64,000 nt of DNA. Origin: Sulfitobacter sp. HNIBRBA3233 (lineage in GTDB: Bacteria > Pseudomonadota > Alphaproteobacteria > Rhodobacterales > Rhodobacteraceae). The DNA lies in contig NZ_JBEFLP010000004.1 of NCBI RefSeq assembly GCF_040149665.1, positions 89,799 through 153,798 on the forward strand, written 5' to 3'. The position numbers and the translations under genes are program-made. How positions within the stretch are numbered: the first letter of the stretch is position 1; each line of letters starts with the position of its first letter. Below the pieces are notes generated by a model. That model made no database searches, was not told the DNA's origin, and was given only the letters and a program-made list of their open reading frames with translations. This document shows, piece by piece, positions 9,373 to 19,118 of the stretch.

Positions 9373-9847
9373 TCTGCGCCAGTTGCGGCAACAGAACCTG
9401 CGGGGCGTCTGCCCGCTGCCCCGCCCACCACATCACAGCGGGTTTCAGCGCCTCGCCCGCCGCCGGTGGCAGCGCTGTGTTGCGCAACGCATCGGCCAGC
9501 GTATCGGCGTCACATTCGCCATCCGCCGCGCGCAAGAGCAGCGGCCAGACGCCATCGGCCCAGCCATCCGCCCCGGCGCGGTCGGTCCCCGACAGCGGCA
9601 CCAGAACGCACAGCGGATAGGACCGCCCGACGGCATCCCCGCTCGGCTCGACCAGTATGATCCAGTCGGATGCACCCAATTGCAGAACGATCCGCACGCC
9701 CCCTTCGGGCCAGCCACAGGCACCGCGCGCGATATCGACCAGATGCGCGCTCAGCCACGCATCGAGTGGGCCGCGGACACCCGGCGGCATGCCCCGCGCG
9801 ACGAAATCCCCCGCTGAAGGCAGTTTGCCGAAAAAACCAGAACCCAC
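9359..9847 (-). CDS. tagF: T6SS-associated protein TagF
   Basis: A small cytoplasmic regulator, 162 residues. The TagF domain is recognised by the N-terminal segment GFFGKLPSAGDFVARGMP (residues 4-21), followed by a segment ending SYPLCVLVPLSG. In Pseudomonas and Agrobacterium, TagF represses T6SS firing post-translationally and can be fused to PppA; here the two are separate genes. It is the last gene of the left-going structural operon, six bases after tssM, and converges on vgrG. Confidence 0.88.
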   Translation of the reverse strand: MGSGFFGKLPSAGDFVARGMPPGVRGPLDAWLSAHLVDIARGACGWPEGGVRIVLQLGASDWIILVEPSGDAVGRSYPLCVLVPLSGTDRAGADGWADGVWPLLLRAADGECDADTLADALRNTALPPAAGEALKPAVMWWAGQRADAPQVLLPQLAQISSC

Positions 9848-9853
9848 CGGCGC

Positions 9854-12800
9854 TCAGAATCCGCGCGGGCAGGAAAACCCGGAGAACATTTCCAAATCGA
9901 AGGGGTTTTCGACCGAGTTGGCCCGCAAGTTGAAATTGGCCGAGAAACCTCCGGCCGAGAGCCGGAGATCAAAGGCTTCGGGCAGGGCTGTGGGCGACAG
10001 GCGGCCTTTGCGGATGAGACGCAGGATCGCCCAGCTTCCGGTTTCCGACGTCACCAGTTCGGCCGTGCCGTTCACCGGCGCGAAGCTGAGCGTGATCATG
10101 TTGGTGCCGTCCGGTCCCGGCCATGTCATCGGCGCGGGACGTGCGGCGGCGTTGAAATAGCTCAGGTTTTGCCCGTCGACGTTCAGGGTGACGCGGCTGG
10201 CGTTGGCAGAAAGGTCCGTCGGCTCCAGCGAGAAAGCCATGACCGGCCCCGCACCGCCCGGAAACAACGCATCGCGCATCGCACGGGCGTGCTCGAACGG
10301 CTCCAGCGATGCGGCGTCCAGCCCGAAATCCGCCCGCCAGCGCCACGGGCGCACGGCATTGTCTATATAGGGCTGGAGATGATCGTTGATGAACTTGTCC
10401 ATCAACCCGCCTCCGCCAAAGAGCCGCGCGAAATCGAGCGTATTGACGTCGATGGCGCTGGACTGATCGAAAGGATACCGGCCCGATGTGGCAGAGGTGC
10501 AGAACGGCAGGACATCGGCACGCCAACGGGCGTTCAGCTGCGCAATCACCGCTTCGCGGGTGACGGCGATCGTATCCCCGGCGATCCCTGTCAGCCATGT
10601 GTCTATCGGATCGGGCAGAACGGCGGCTTCATTGGCGATGGCACCGGTCAACTGCGGCAATCCTCCCCGTGCCAGCAGCGCAGCCTGCGGATCGGGGCTG
10701 GCGGCGACGGTCTGCAATTCGTTCGACAGCGCCGTCAACGCCGCCACCGCATCGCCCAGAAGCGGCGGTTGGCCGTCGACTTCCTGCACCGTCGCACGGA
10801 TCGGCGCGAAATGGTTCGACACGATCTCGCCCGGCGGGCGCGGAGGCGGGCCGTCGGTCTTGGTGGTGCGCGCGATCTTGGCGCCCGTCTTGACCAGTTT
10901 GCCCAGCTTGCCCAGCTTCGACGCGGCCTTGAGCGCCCCTTTCTGTGCGGCGGCGTTGCCGTCGCCCTCTTCTTCGACGCGGGCAAGATGGGTCTCGTAG
11001 ACCACGGATTCCAGAAGCCGTTTCAACGCCGAATCCGCCGATGCGAGATCCTTGAGGTTCTGGCGCGCCTGCGCCAGATCGCCAATCGGTGTCAGCCGCA
11101 CGTCGCGCAGGAACCCGTCCCACTGCGAGATGAAATCATCGTAGTAGAGCTTGAGAATATCCTGCTCCAGCGTCTCTTCGGACGCCTCGGCGCTTTCGGA
11201 ACAGCCGCCCGCGAATACCGCACGGTCAAGGATGGCCTGCGCCGCGACCTCGGGCACGAGCGGCAGAACGACCTGATGGAAACCGTCGTAGGTGAAGGCC
11301 CCCGGCAGGCCCACGCGCAGGGTCTGCTCTGACAGGCGGGTCAGGACGCGGGGTCCGTTCGGCCCTGTCTTTTCGGCCGGGATCCAGTCCTTCAGGCCGG
11401 TCACCGCCGGATCTGTGCGCAGGTTGCGGTAGGCCCGCACCGCAAGCGGAATCGTGCAGATGCTTTCCAGCGCGACCGAAACCAGCGCCGGGTCATGTTC
11501 GATCTTGTCGGGTTCGCCCGACATGCGCGACAGGGCCGCAAGCTGGTGATCGACGGATTCTTCGGTCGGAAACGGATCGATCGGTGCGAACTCCGGCAGG
11601 ACAACCTGCCACCACTGGCCCAGAAACGCGGCGTCATAGGGCGCCTGCCCCGTCATCATCTGGTAGGATTTCAGCGCGCCAAGCAGGAACTCGGGATCCC
11701 GCGAATGCCGCCACATCGTCGCCTCCAGAAGGGCGACCATGCGCGGCTCCAGGATATTGCGCAGGGTCTGGTCGTAAGCGATGGCATGGATCTGCGCCAG
11801 CTCCGGCTCCGCCGTCGGGCCGATCAGCGTCAGGGGGCTAGGCGCCACCGAAGTCTGCGCATTCGCGGTTTCGTTCGCCGCTTCCAGCGCGAGGTTGAGG
11901 TCGAGCGGATCGGTGGGCGCCTGACGCGCGGCGACATTGGCCAGCCGCGCGGACAGGTTCGTCAGCTGCCGTTCCTGTTCGCCCAGCGCACCGTTGTAGC
12001 GCAAAAACGAAAACAGAAAGACAGTCCCCAACAGCACGGTCACCAGCGTCGCACCCGCAAGCGTTCCGCGCCAGATCCACCGGCGCCGTTCCTCGGCGCG
12101 CGGATCGAACCGGCCCAGCCCCGCCTCGGGAAAGATCAGATCGGTCAGCAGGTTACGCAGGAAAAAGCTGCGGGTGGTGCCATGCGCACGGCGCGCGGGC
12201 ATCGGTGCGGACAGGCCAAGCGAGCCCGCGATCCCCGACACCATCCGGTCGATGGGAGAGCCTTCCTGCGTCGCCGATGTGAAATAGATCCCGCGCATCC
12301 ACGGGCTTTCCTCGTAGCGGCTTTCGCCGAAAATCGCTTCGACCAGAACCTTGAGAGGTCCGGTCAGCTGGTCGAGCTGACCGGGAAAGCGGAACACCTC
12401 GGCGCGCTGGTCCAGCGGCAGATCATCGGCAATCCGCGCGGTCAGCCGCTCTTCGAGCGCTTCTTGCAGAACGCGCATCTCGCGCTCGATGGTCAGGCCG
12501 TCCACGCGGTCACCGGTGCCCAGTGTCGCCCCCCAGACCTGTTCGCGGTCCTGCGCGTTCAGATCGCCAAAATACGCCTCGAACCCCGGCACCAGATCAG
12601 CCTTGGTGATCATCAGGTAGACCGGCAGCTTCAGCCCCGTCTCGCTGCGCAGTTCCGCCAGACGCTTGCGGATCTCGCGGCCATGTTCGCGGATTGCGGT
12701 ATCGTCCGCGGCCAGTTCCTGCACCGAAAGCGTCAGGATCACGCCGTTCAGCGCGCGGCGCCCGCGGTGTTTGACCAGCAGATCGACAAAACCCTTCCAC

Positions 12801-13393
12801 TCTGCCGCATCGACATCCGGATCGCTTTGCTGCTGGACATAGCGCCCTGCGGTATCGATCAGGACCGCGTCTTCGGTAAAGAACCAGTCGCAGTTCCGCG
12901 TCCCGCCGATGCCTTTCAGATCGTCGGACAGGTCTATGGGAAAATGCAGGCCCGACTGGCGCAGCGCGGTGGTCTTGCCGGTGCCGGGCGGACCGATGAT
13001 GACGTACCACGGCATGTCGCGCAGAAACTTGCGCCCTCCCAGTTTCGATCGCTTCATCTGCTCCATGATGCCCTGGAACTTCGCCTGCACCTCGGCCAGA
13101 TTCTCGTCACCCGGACGTGACGCGGTTTCGGGATCGGGCGCGGCCAGTTCCGCGACAAAGGCGCGGTTGGCGCGCGCCGCTCGCATCTGGCGCAGCAGCA
13201 TCGTGACAAGCCACAGGATGATGATCACGCCGATCACGATGATGCGCGACAGGTCGCTGGCAAGCGGTGCCGCCTCGCCCACGCTGATCAGCGGCCCGTA
13301 AAACCAGATGAGCGTGCACAGGATCACGATTCCGATCAGCGTCCAGAGGAACCGCGAGAACAGGAAACCGAGGATCTTTTTCAACGCGCCCAT
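9854..13393 (-). CDS. tssM: T6SS inner-membrane protein TssM (IcmF) with intact Walker motif
   Basis: Builds the T6SS membrane complex with TssL and TssJ. The 1179-residue protein has two N-terminal membrane helices (about residues 10-35 and 50-68) and a cytoplasmic GTPase-like domain with Walker A GPPGTGKTT (about 134-142) and DTAGRY further on. A third membrane helix lies near 440-465, followed by the large periplasmic IcmF/DUF1215 region. The end shows the WRWRADFG and MTWPGPDG segments shared with the hybrid at 4521-6953. It lies 3 bases after tssL in the same operon. Confidence 0.96.
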   Translation of the reverse strand: MGALKKILGFLFSRFLWTLIGIVILCTLIWFYGPLISVGEAAPLASDLSRIIVIGVIIILWLVTMLLRQMRAARANRAFVAELAAPDPETASRPGDENLAEVQAKFQGIMEQMKRSKLGGRKFLRDMPWYVIIGPPGTGKTTALRQSGLHFPIDLSDDLKGIGGTRNCDWFFTEDAVLIDTAGRYVQQQSDPDVDAAEWKGFVDLLVKHRGRRALNGVILTLSVQELAADDTAIREHGREIRKRLAELRSETGLKLPVYLMITKADLVPGFEAYFGDLNAQDREQVWGATLGTGDRVDGLTIEREMRVLQEALEERLTARIADDLPLDQRAEVFRFPGQLDQLTGPLKVLVEAIFGESRYEESPWMRGIYFTSATQEGSPIDRMVSGIAGSLGLSAPMPARRAHGTTRSFFLRNLLTDLIFPEAGLGRFDPRAEERRRWIWRGTLAGATLVTVLLGTVFLFSFLRYNGALGEQERQLTNLSARLANVAARQAPTDPLDLNLALEAANETANAQTSVAPSPLTLIGPTAEPELAQIHAIAYDQTLRNILEPRMVALLEATMWRHSRDPEFLLGALKSYQMMTGQAPYDAAFLGQWWQVVLPEFAPIDPFPTEESVDHQLAALSRMSGEPDKIEHDPALVSVALESICTIPLAVRAYRNLRTDPAVTGLKDWIPAEKTGPNGPRVLTRLSEQTLRVGLPGAFTYDGFHQVVLPLVPEVAAQAILDRAVFAGGCSESAEASEETLEQDILKLYYDDFISQWDGFLRDVRLTPIGDLAQARQNLKDLASADSALKRLLESVVYETHLARVEEEGDGNAAAQKGALKAASKLGKLGKLVKTGAKIARTTKTDGPPPRPPGEIVSNHFAPIRATVQEVDGQPPLLGDAVAALTALSNELQTVAASPDPQAALLARGGLPQLTGAIANEAAVLPDPIDTWLTGIAGDTIAVTREAVIAQLNARWRADVLPFCTSATSGRYPFDQSSAIDVNTLDFARLFGGGGLMDKFINDHLQPYIDNAVRPWRWRADFGLDAASLEPFEHARAMRDALFPGGAGPVMAFSLEPTDLSANASRVTLNVDGQNLSYFNAAARPAPMTWPGPDGTNMITLSFAPVNGTAELVTSETGSWAILRLIRKGRLSPTALPEAFDLRLSAGGFSANFNLRANSVENPFDLEMFSGFSCPRGF

Positions 13394-13396
13394 GGT

Positions 13397-14737
13397 TCAG
13401 ACCTTCTTTTGCAGAATGATTTCGACGCGGCGGTTGCGCGCACGGCCCTCGCGGGTCGCGTTGTCGGCAATCGGGTCGGTTGCCGCGCGCCCCTCGGAAG
13501 TGACCAGACCGGCGGGGACACCCGCCGCGATCAGCATGTCGGCGATGGTCTTGGCGCGCGCCTCTGACAGGCCCTGATTGGACCGGAACGGATTAGAGGT
13601 GCGCACCTGAATGCTGTCGGTGTGGCCGACGACCTGCACCTGCCCGATGAAATCGATGTTCTCGACGATCACACCGGCCATACTGTCGATCAGGGCCGCG
13701 TATTCGCCGTTCAGATCGGCCTTCGCCGACCGGAACACTTCGGGCGATGTGCCCTGAACAACCACAACGGCAAGCGAGACGTCCTCGCGACCGGTCAGGG
13801 CTGAAACCCTTTCTTCGGGGGCCGCTTCGGCAAAGAGCGGCAGCAATTCGAAAACCAGCGGATCGGCGGTGAGCTGCGGTTGCTCAACCGTTTCGATGAC
13901 GGGGCGAAAGATATCGGCGCGTTCGGGCGGCGGCAGCACACCGGCGAGGGTAAAGAGCTGCTCGCCCCGGTTCGACAGCTTGACCCCGAGCCCCACGTAG
14001 ATCGCCGTCACCAGCGCAAGGGCGATCAGGCCGATCGACCACAGCGGCACGATGAACCGCTTTTCCTCGTCCTGCACCTCGACCCCTTTCCAGTGCGGGG
14101 CAAGTGGCGCCTCGGCGGCGTCGCGGTCGCGCAGCAGGCGGCTGATCTGTCCGCGCAGGGCCGCAATCGCGGCCTCACCCTGCCCGCCCTCGACGCGGTA
14201 CTTGCCCCGAAACCCCAGCGAGAGGCACAGGAAGACAAGCTCCAGCAACTGCGGATCGCGTTCGGGAAAGCGGATCAGATCCTCGGCCAGATCGAAGAAA
14301 CGCTCACCCGCATCGACGTTGCCGTACATCGACACCACCAGCGGCATACGCGGCCAGCCGCTGTTGCCCCCCCACGGCGTATTGAGCGCGATGTCGTCCA
14401 GAAGGGCGGCCACGAACCATGCCCCCTGATCCGCACGGCTGAGCGGCACACCCGCCGATACCGCAGCATCGCGCGATTGCGTCAGCGTGTCGTGCAGCCG
14501 GGTGCGCAGAACGTCGGGGTTTTCCGGCGCGGTGGCACGTTCAAGTTCCGGCGCCAGTCCCAGAAGGGCCGCATAGGCATTGACGAGGGGGTTGTCACTG
14601 GCGCGGGTTGTGCGGATCGGCGCACCGCGTGGCGCGGCGGCCGCAGGGGCCTGCGCTGCCTGCGAAGCGCGGCGCACCGGTCGGATGCGGGTGCGTCCGG
14701 CGTCGTTCTCAAGGCCAAATGGATCATCCGCGCTCAT
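13397..14737 (-). CDS. tssL: T6SS protein TssL (DotU) fused to a C-terminal OmpA domain
   Basis: Inner-membrane partner of TssM. Residues about 1-48 are a polar N-terminal tail. The DotU domain follows (about 49-175, with ALLDDIALNTPWG and SMYGNVDAGERFFD), then a single membrane helix (about 228-250). A periplasmic C-terminal OmpA-like domain (about 310-446, with GHTDSIQVRTSNPF, LSEARAKTIADML and REGRARNRRVEI) probably anchors the complex in peptidoglycan. At 446 residues it is the extended form of TssL. It sits between tssK (7 bases upstream) and tssM. Confidence 0.95.
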   Translation of the reverse strand: MSADDPFGLENDAGRTRIRPVRRASQAAQAPAAAAPRGAPIRTTRASDNPLVNAYAALLGLAPELERATAPENPDVLRTRLHDTLTQSRDAAVSAGVPLSRADQGAWFVAALLDDIALNTPWGGNSGWPRMPLVVSMYGNVDAGERFFDLAEDLIRFPERDPQLLELVFLCLSLGFRGKYRVEGGQGEAAIAALRGQISRLLRDRDAAEAPLAPHWKGVEVQDEEKRFIVPLWSIGLIALALVTAIYVGLGVKLSNRGEQLFTLAGVLPPPERADIFRPVIETVEQPQLTADPLVFELLPLFAEAAPEERVSALTGREDVSLAVVVVQGTSPEVFRSAKADLNGEYAALIDSMAGVIVENIDFIGQVQVVGHTDSIQVRTSNPFRSNQGLSEARAKTIADMLIAAGVPAGLVTSEGRAATDPIADNATREGRARNRRVEIILQKKV

Positions 14738-14744
14738 ATCGTTC

Positions 14745-16079
14745 TCACCTGTTTACCGCGTAGCAGTCGATTTCCGGCTCGCGTTCGAATTTTCCGGCCA
14801 CCCCCACCACAAATCCCGGCGCGTCCTGCAATGCCGCCCAGTGCTCCGACTGCCGGTCGAGTTCGAGGCATAGCCGGTCGCCGTCGTAGGGGATCTCGCG
14901 CGGCTGGCTGTTGAGAGGTTTCAGCGGGATGCCGGTCAGCCGCGACTTCCACAGCGTTTCGAACTGGTCCGCAGCACCGACTGTCGCCTGATCGACGAAG
15001 AACTTGCGCAGCATCTTTTCCGACATGTCACCGCCCACGCGCAGCACGATCCGGTTGCTGGCGATGATTTCGGGATTGTCGATGCGCACGGTCCAGATGT
15101 TTTCCGAATGCCGCGAAACGCGCAGGGCGCGCGACTTCGGCTCGACATGGCGCAGCGACAGCACCAGCGACCGAAGCGTATCGGCCAGCGCCTGAAAGCT
15201 CAGCTGCGGATCGGCGTGGTCGTAGGGTGGCAGATCGCCCAGCCTGCGCGCCGAAGCGCCGTAGGTCGCCATCCGTCCCGCGATCCCCGCAAGGGTCTGG
15301 TAAAGCGTCGCGGGGTGGACGTTGTTCTGCGCGGCGAGATGGCTCAGTTCGGGGCGCGCGCTGTTGGCAAGCTCGAGGATCAGCAGGTTTTCCATCGACG
15401 CGCCGGTTCCGCCCAGAACCATCGCACCGTGGGCATCCGCGATCCGGTCCATGCCGTTGACCAGTTCCTTGAGAAGCTGCGCGTACCACGCCACCGCCTC
15501 GATCCGCAGGGCAGGTGCGAGGAATCCCTTGTCCAAGGCGACTGCACCGTCACTGTCGAGCCCCTCGACCCGTGCGATTGGCATCGTAACGTAGCCTGCG
15601 GTTTCATCCCCCGGCAGCAGGATTTTGGGGGCAAGGCGCGCGACCTCGATCTGGCTGGCGTCCGCGCCTCCGCGAATGGCATCGCGGACCTCGATCACGT
15701 CGCCGCGATAGCGCGTGCCGGACGGCTCGGCGTGGGCCGGATCGATCTGCGCCGATCCCGCCCCCTCGGACGGGATCGCGATCTGGACAAGGCCGCTCTC
15801 GGTCTTCGCATCGACGGACACCGGCTTTATCTCCGCAGCTCCGTCGGGGACGGATAGAAACGTGCCATCCGGCATGAAACCGGTCGCCTCGGCCAGCGCG
15901 ATCTGCCCTGTATCCAGCGCGACCGGATCGACCGTCAGCGCAAGGAAGCCGAACCCCGCGTTCGCCTGCGCTGCCAGTGTCTGGCGGATCAGCCAGTCGG
16001 TGTGCCGGTCCTGTTGCTGGAAATGCTGTGTCCGCAGGAACAGCCCTTCCGACCAGACGACCTTGTTTCTATCTGTCAT
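14745..16079 (-). CDS. tssK: T6SS baseplate protein TssK
   Basis: Links the baseplate to the TssJLM membrane complex. The 444-residue protein has family length and begins with the diagnostic VVWSEGLFLRTQHFQQQDRH stretch (residues 7-26). It is soluble, with no signal peptide. It lies 18 bases downstream of tssJ and 7 bases upstream of tssL, in the usual J-K-L-M order. Confidence 0.95.
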   Translation of the reverse strand: MTDRNKVVWSEGLFLRTQHFQQQDRHTDWLIRQTLAAQANAGFGFLALTVDPVALDTGQIALAEATGFMPDGTFLSVPDGAAEIKPVSVDAKTESGLVQIAIPSEGAGSAQIDPAHAEPSGTRYRGDVIEVRDAIRGGADASQIEVARLAPKILLPGDETAGYVTMPIARVEGLDSDGAVALDKGFLAPALRIEAVAWYAQLLKELVNGMDRIADAHGAMVLGGTGASMENLLILELANSARPELSHLAAQNNVHPATLYQTLAGIAGRMATYGASARRLGDLPPYDHADPQLSFQALADTLRSLVLSLRHVEPKSRALRVSRHSENIWTVRIDNPEIIASNRIVLRVGGDMSEKMLRKFFVDQATVGAADQFETLWKSRLTGIPLKPLNSQPREIPYDGDRLCLELDRQSEHWAALQDAPGFVVGVAGKFEREPEIDCYAVNR

Positions 16080-16097
16080 ATGCGTCCTCGAAGGGGG

Positions 16098-16559
16098 TTA
16101 CACGCGCGCCAGCGACAGGCCGCCGGAGCCCACGTTGATGATCAGCCCGGAGTTGCCGCCCGGTGCCGCGATTTTCGATCTGACCGTGCGGCCCGCCGGA
16201 TCGCGGAAGCCGCCGACAACGCCGATCACACTGGTGCCCGGCTGGATGGTGATCGCCTTGGACGCCGATCCGCCCGGCGCGAGAACCAGTTGATCCGACC
16301 GGATCAGATCGCCGCCCAGCGCGGCAGAGGGGTTTTGTAGCGCGAAATAATCGGCCGCATCGAAGGCTGCCGCGCTGGCCAGTTGCAGCACCGTGATGGT
16401 CACCGGCCGGTCTGCCCCGCCGGGGCCGGGGTTCATGCCCGCGCCGCCCTGCGCGCTGACCGACAGCACGGCGGGCGCGTCCTCCATACAGCCGCTCAGA
16501 ACCGCGGCGGCCCCCAGTGTCGACGTGATCAAAAACGTGCGTCTTGCGAAATCTGTCAT
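16098..16559 (-). CDS. tssJ: T6SS outer-membrane lipoprotein TssJ
   Basis: The outer-membrane lipoprotein that holds TssM. I choose ATG 16559, directly after the FHA gene stop (sequence TAG-A-ATG), giving 153 residues. A longer frame to 16823 lies inside the FHA gene. A lipobox LSGC puts the lipidated cysteine at residue 24. The signal peptide carries an unusual ARRTFL motif, so Tat export is conceivable. The mature part shows the TssJ pattern, with VTITVLQLAS about 45 residues after the Cys and IGVVGGFRDP near residue 120. Confidence 0.88.
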   Translation of the reverse strand: MTDFARRTFLITSTLGAAAVLSGCMEDAPAVLSVSAQGGAGMNPGPGGADRPVTITVLQLASAAAFDAADYFALQNPSAALGGDLIRSDQLVLAPGGSASKAITIQPGTSVIGVVGGFRDPAGRTVRSKIAAPGGNSGLIINVGSGGLSLARV

Positions 16560-16560
16560 T

Positions 16561-18066
16561 CTAGTCCGTCCTTCTGTTTTCATATGCATCCCTGAAATCC
16601 ACCCCGACATCGCCCAGAAACTGCTTCTCCGCTGTCTCGGCGATCTCGCGATAGCGCTCTTCGTAAATCTGCCAGAGCTTGGCACTGCGGCCACCGGCCA
16701 CGAGGGACTCCAAAAGCCCCACGTCTTCCATCTCCTTCTCGATCTCGGAGGGGTCGAACTTGTCCACCATCCGCCGCAGCGCGACCTGAAGCGCGCTCCA
16801 CGTGCGGACCTGATGGTCTGCAAGGTCGCGAAACGCGCCTTCCACAGCCTCTTCGGGGGGCAGGTATCCCTTCCCGCGCGGGCGGATCAGCGCTGCGAGC
16901 GCGTCTTCGGGCGTTGCCAGAAACTTGAGCGGGTTCACGTCGGCGCTGGCGATGATCGTCTGCGCCACGCGCACTTTCTGCTTTTCCTGCGCGCGGGTGC
17001 GCAGCAGCAGCATCACGCCTTCAACGAGTTGGCGCATCGAGCGGCCCAGATGTTCCATCTCGGCGGCGGGATCGGCGGAGGGCAACGCAGCGGGATCGAG
17101 CCCCATGCCCCGCAGCAGCGCGTCGCGCAATTCCGCGTCGCCCGCCTGCGCCGGTGGCGCCGCTTGTTTGGGCGTGGTCTGTCCACTCGGCGGTTGCTCT
17201 TGCGGCTGCGCGTCCGGGGCCTTGCGCTCCGTTGCTTCCGCTTCGGGCGGCGAAGGATCGGCGACGGGATCGGCCCCCAGATCCAGATCGAATGAAAATC
17301 CTGCCCCGTCGAAGCCGTCCATTTCCTCTGGGTCGTCTTGCGCGGGCTCCGGGCTGTCCGACCTGCCCCAGTCGCTGAAGATATCGGGTTTGGCCTTCGG
17401 GACGGGCGGCACATCGACCGGATCGCGTGATGCCGGTGCCGGATCGTCGTCGTCAAAGAAACCGCCGCGCTTCGGCGGCTCTTCGCGGTCGGGCGGCGCG
17501 GGTTGCTCTGCGGGGTCGTTGCGCAGATCCAGACCGAAGGGATCACGCTGGTCCAGCGGGCGCGGCGGTCTGCTGACTTCCTTGTGGCGGTTTTCCTGAC
17601 TGCCGTCGCTGCGCAGACCGAAGGGGTCAGGCAGGTTTGGGGGGCGCTCCGGCGGCGGGGCGGGCGGCCCTGCCGGGGTGTCATCTGACGGGAAGAAACT
17701 GCTGCGCGCGGGCTCGGGCGGGGCGGCTGGCGTCGTGGTTTCCGCCGCGCCGGACGCGGATTCGACCCTCAGCGTGAAGTCTCCCAGATGCAGCCTCATG
17801 CCCGGCTCTACGGGCACAGCGTTGCCAAGGCCCACGGGATTAGCGGCATTGTCGATGTAAAGCCCGCCCGAGGACGCATCCGTCACCACCACCTGTCCGG
17901 CCTCTTCGCTGATCACGCAGTGGCGGCGCGACACGAACATCTTGGGGTCGTCGAACTGCCAATCCGCATCGGAACTGCGCCCGATGGACAACTGTCCGCC
18001 CGAGAACACGCGCTCGGTCTCAACCTGCGGGGCGGGGGCTGCTTCGATGACGAACCTCAGTTTCAT
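16561..18066 (-). CDS. FHA-domain T6SS protein (TagH/Fha/ImpI type)
   Basis: Phosphothreonine-binding scaffold that, in other T6SSs, is phosphorylated by PpkA and promotes assembly. With start ATG 18066 (AAAGGAG eight bases upstream) it has 501 residues. The FHA domain occupies about 1-95 (SIGRSSDADWQF, VSRRHC). A long Pro/Asp-rich disordered stretch (about 100-290) follows, then a helical C-terminal ImpI-like domain from about 310. An in-frame extension to 18180 lies inside tssG. It overlaps tssG by the ATGA arrangement, indicating translational coupling. Confidence 0.9.
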   Translation of the reverse strand: MKLRFVIEAAPAPQVETERVFSGGQLSIGRSSDADWQFDDPKMFVSRRHCVISEEAGQVVVTDASSGGLYIDNAANPVGLGNAVPVEPGMRLHLGDFTLRVESASGAAETTTPAAPPEPARSSFFPSDDTPAGPPAPPPERPPNLPDPFGLRSDGSQENRHKEVSRPPRPLDQRDPFGLDLRNDPAEQPAPPDREEPPKRGGFFDDDDPAPASRDPVDVPPVPKAKPDIFSDWGRSDSPEPAQDDPEEMDGFDGAGFSFDLDLGADPVADPSPPEAEATERKAPDAQPQEQPPSGQTTPKQAAPPAQAGDAELRDALLRGMGLDPAALPSADPAAEMEHLGRSMRQLVEGVMLLLRTRAQEKQKVRVAQTIIASADVNPLKFLATPEDALAALIRPRGKGYLPPEEAVEGAFRDLADHQVRTWSALQVALRRMVDKFDPSEIEKEMEDVGLLESLVAGGRSAKLWQIYEERYREIAETAEKQFLGDVGVDFRDAYENRRTD

Positions 18067-19118
18067 GCCGCACTCCTTTGCCGGTCCGGGGCGGGGTCCG
18101 CTGTGACGTTGGAAAAGCTCAGATCGTCCGCCGCCGCATCCGCCGCTGGAGCGATCCAGCTGGTGCGGCCCAGACGGCACGCACCGAGCCGTGCGGCGGG
18201 CACTTCGCCCGCCTTGAGCACGAGACGCAGGTTGAACAGGATTTCCTTTCCCGCGGCGAAAATCAGCGCGTGGCGCATCCGCGACCAGGCCGCCGGATCA
18301 TCGAGAAAATCCGAGAATTCAGCGAAAGTCAGCGGGCCGAGGCGCAGCTCTGCGTGGCTTTGGCGGTCGAACACCCGCGCCCCTGCCACGGCCCCTGTGC
18401 CCAGCCCCGCATGGGCGCGACCCAGCCGCGATTGCAGATGCTCCGGGATCGAAATCCACCGGCCCTCGAACTCCGACAGGGTGACGGGCACGCCCAGCAC
18501 GGTTTCAAGAAAAGCGGTCAGCCGTTCGGGGCTGCGCGCCTCCATCACCAGCGATGTGGCGTGACGCAGCTTTGCCCCATCAAGGCGGATATCGCCTGTC
18601 GTCGTCCCGGGAAGCCCCTGCCCCGCGAGCGCGCGCATCGTCGCCGTGACACGCCCGCCGTCACCGTGGGCGATATTGATCTCGGGCTGTGCATCCGCCC
18701 ACGCCCGCCAGTAAAGCGCGATCAGCCGATGTTGCAGCATGTTGATGAAATCGAGAAAGGACGTATCGGCAACCGCACCGCTGCTGTCGCCCGCGAACCA
18801 GCGGTTCGACAGTCGCGCCATGATCCAGCGCGTCATATGCAGCGGCATCGGCCCTTCGGGTCCGATCAGACCCAGAACGTTCACGTCGACTTGCGGCTTG
18901 CGTTTGTCATCCCCTTCGAAAAAACCGGCCACGTCGGCGGCAGCGAAAGACAGCCGTGCGGTCTGGCCCAGACGCGCGGGTTCGCGCCCCGCTCCGCCCG
19001 CGCGACCGAACCGCATGGTGTCGGTCTCGAGCTGGCGCAGGAGTTCGAAGAAATCCATGCGGGCGATGGCTTCGGGCGTGCTCAGATCAGCGCGCGTGTG
19101 CCGGTCGTCATCGGCCAT
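18063..19118 (-). CDS. tssG: T6SS baseplate protein TssG
   Basis: Wedge component of the baseplate with TssE, TssF and TssK. The 351-residue protein shows the family opening MDFFELLRQLE (about residues 21-31), then LGLIGPEGPMPLHMTRWI, and the core motif HRLIALYWRAW. The beginning overlaps the tssF end by 37 bases and its stop overlaps the FHA start. Confidence 0.94.
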   Translation of the reverse strand: MADDDRHTRADLSTPEAIARMDFFELLRQLETDTMRFGRAGGAGREPARLGQTARLSFAAADVAGFFEGDDKRKPQVDVNVLGLIGPEGPMPLHMTRWIMARLSNRWFAGDSSGAVADTSFLDFINMLQHRLIALYWRAWADAQPEINIAHGDGGRVTATMRALAGQGLPGTTTGDIRLDGAKLRHATSLVMEARSPERLTAFLETVLGVPVTLSEFEGRWISIPEHLQSRLGRAHAGLGTGAVAGARVFDRQSHAELRLGPLTFAEFSDFLDDPAAWSRMRHALIFAAGKEILFNLRLVLKAGEVPAARLGACRLGRTSWIAPAADAAADDLSFSNVTADPAPDRQRSAA

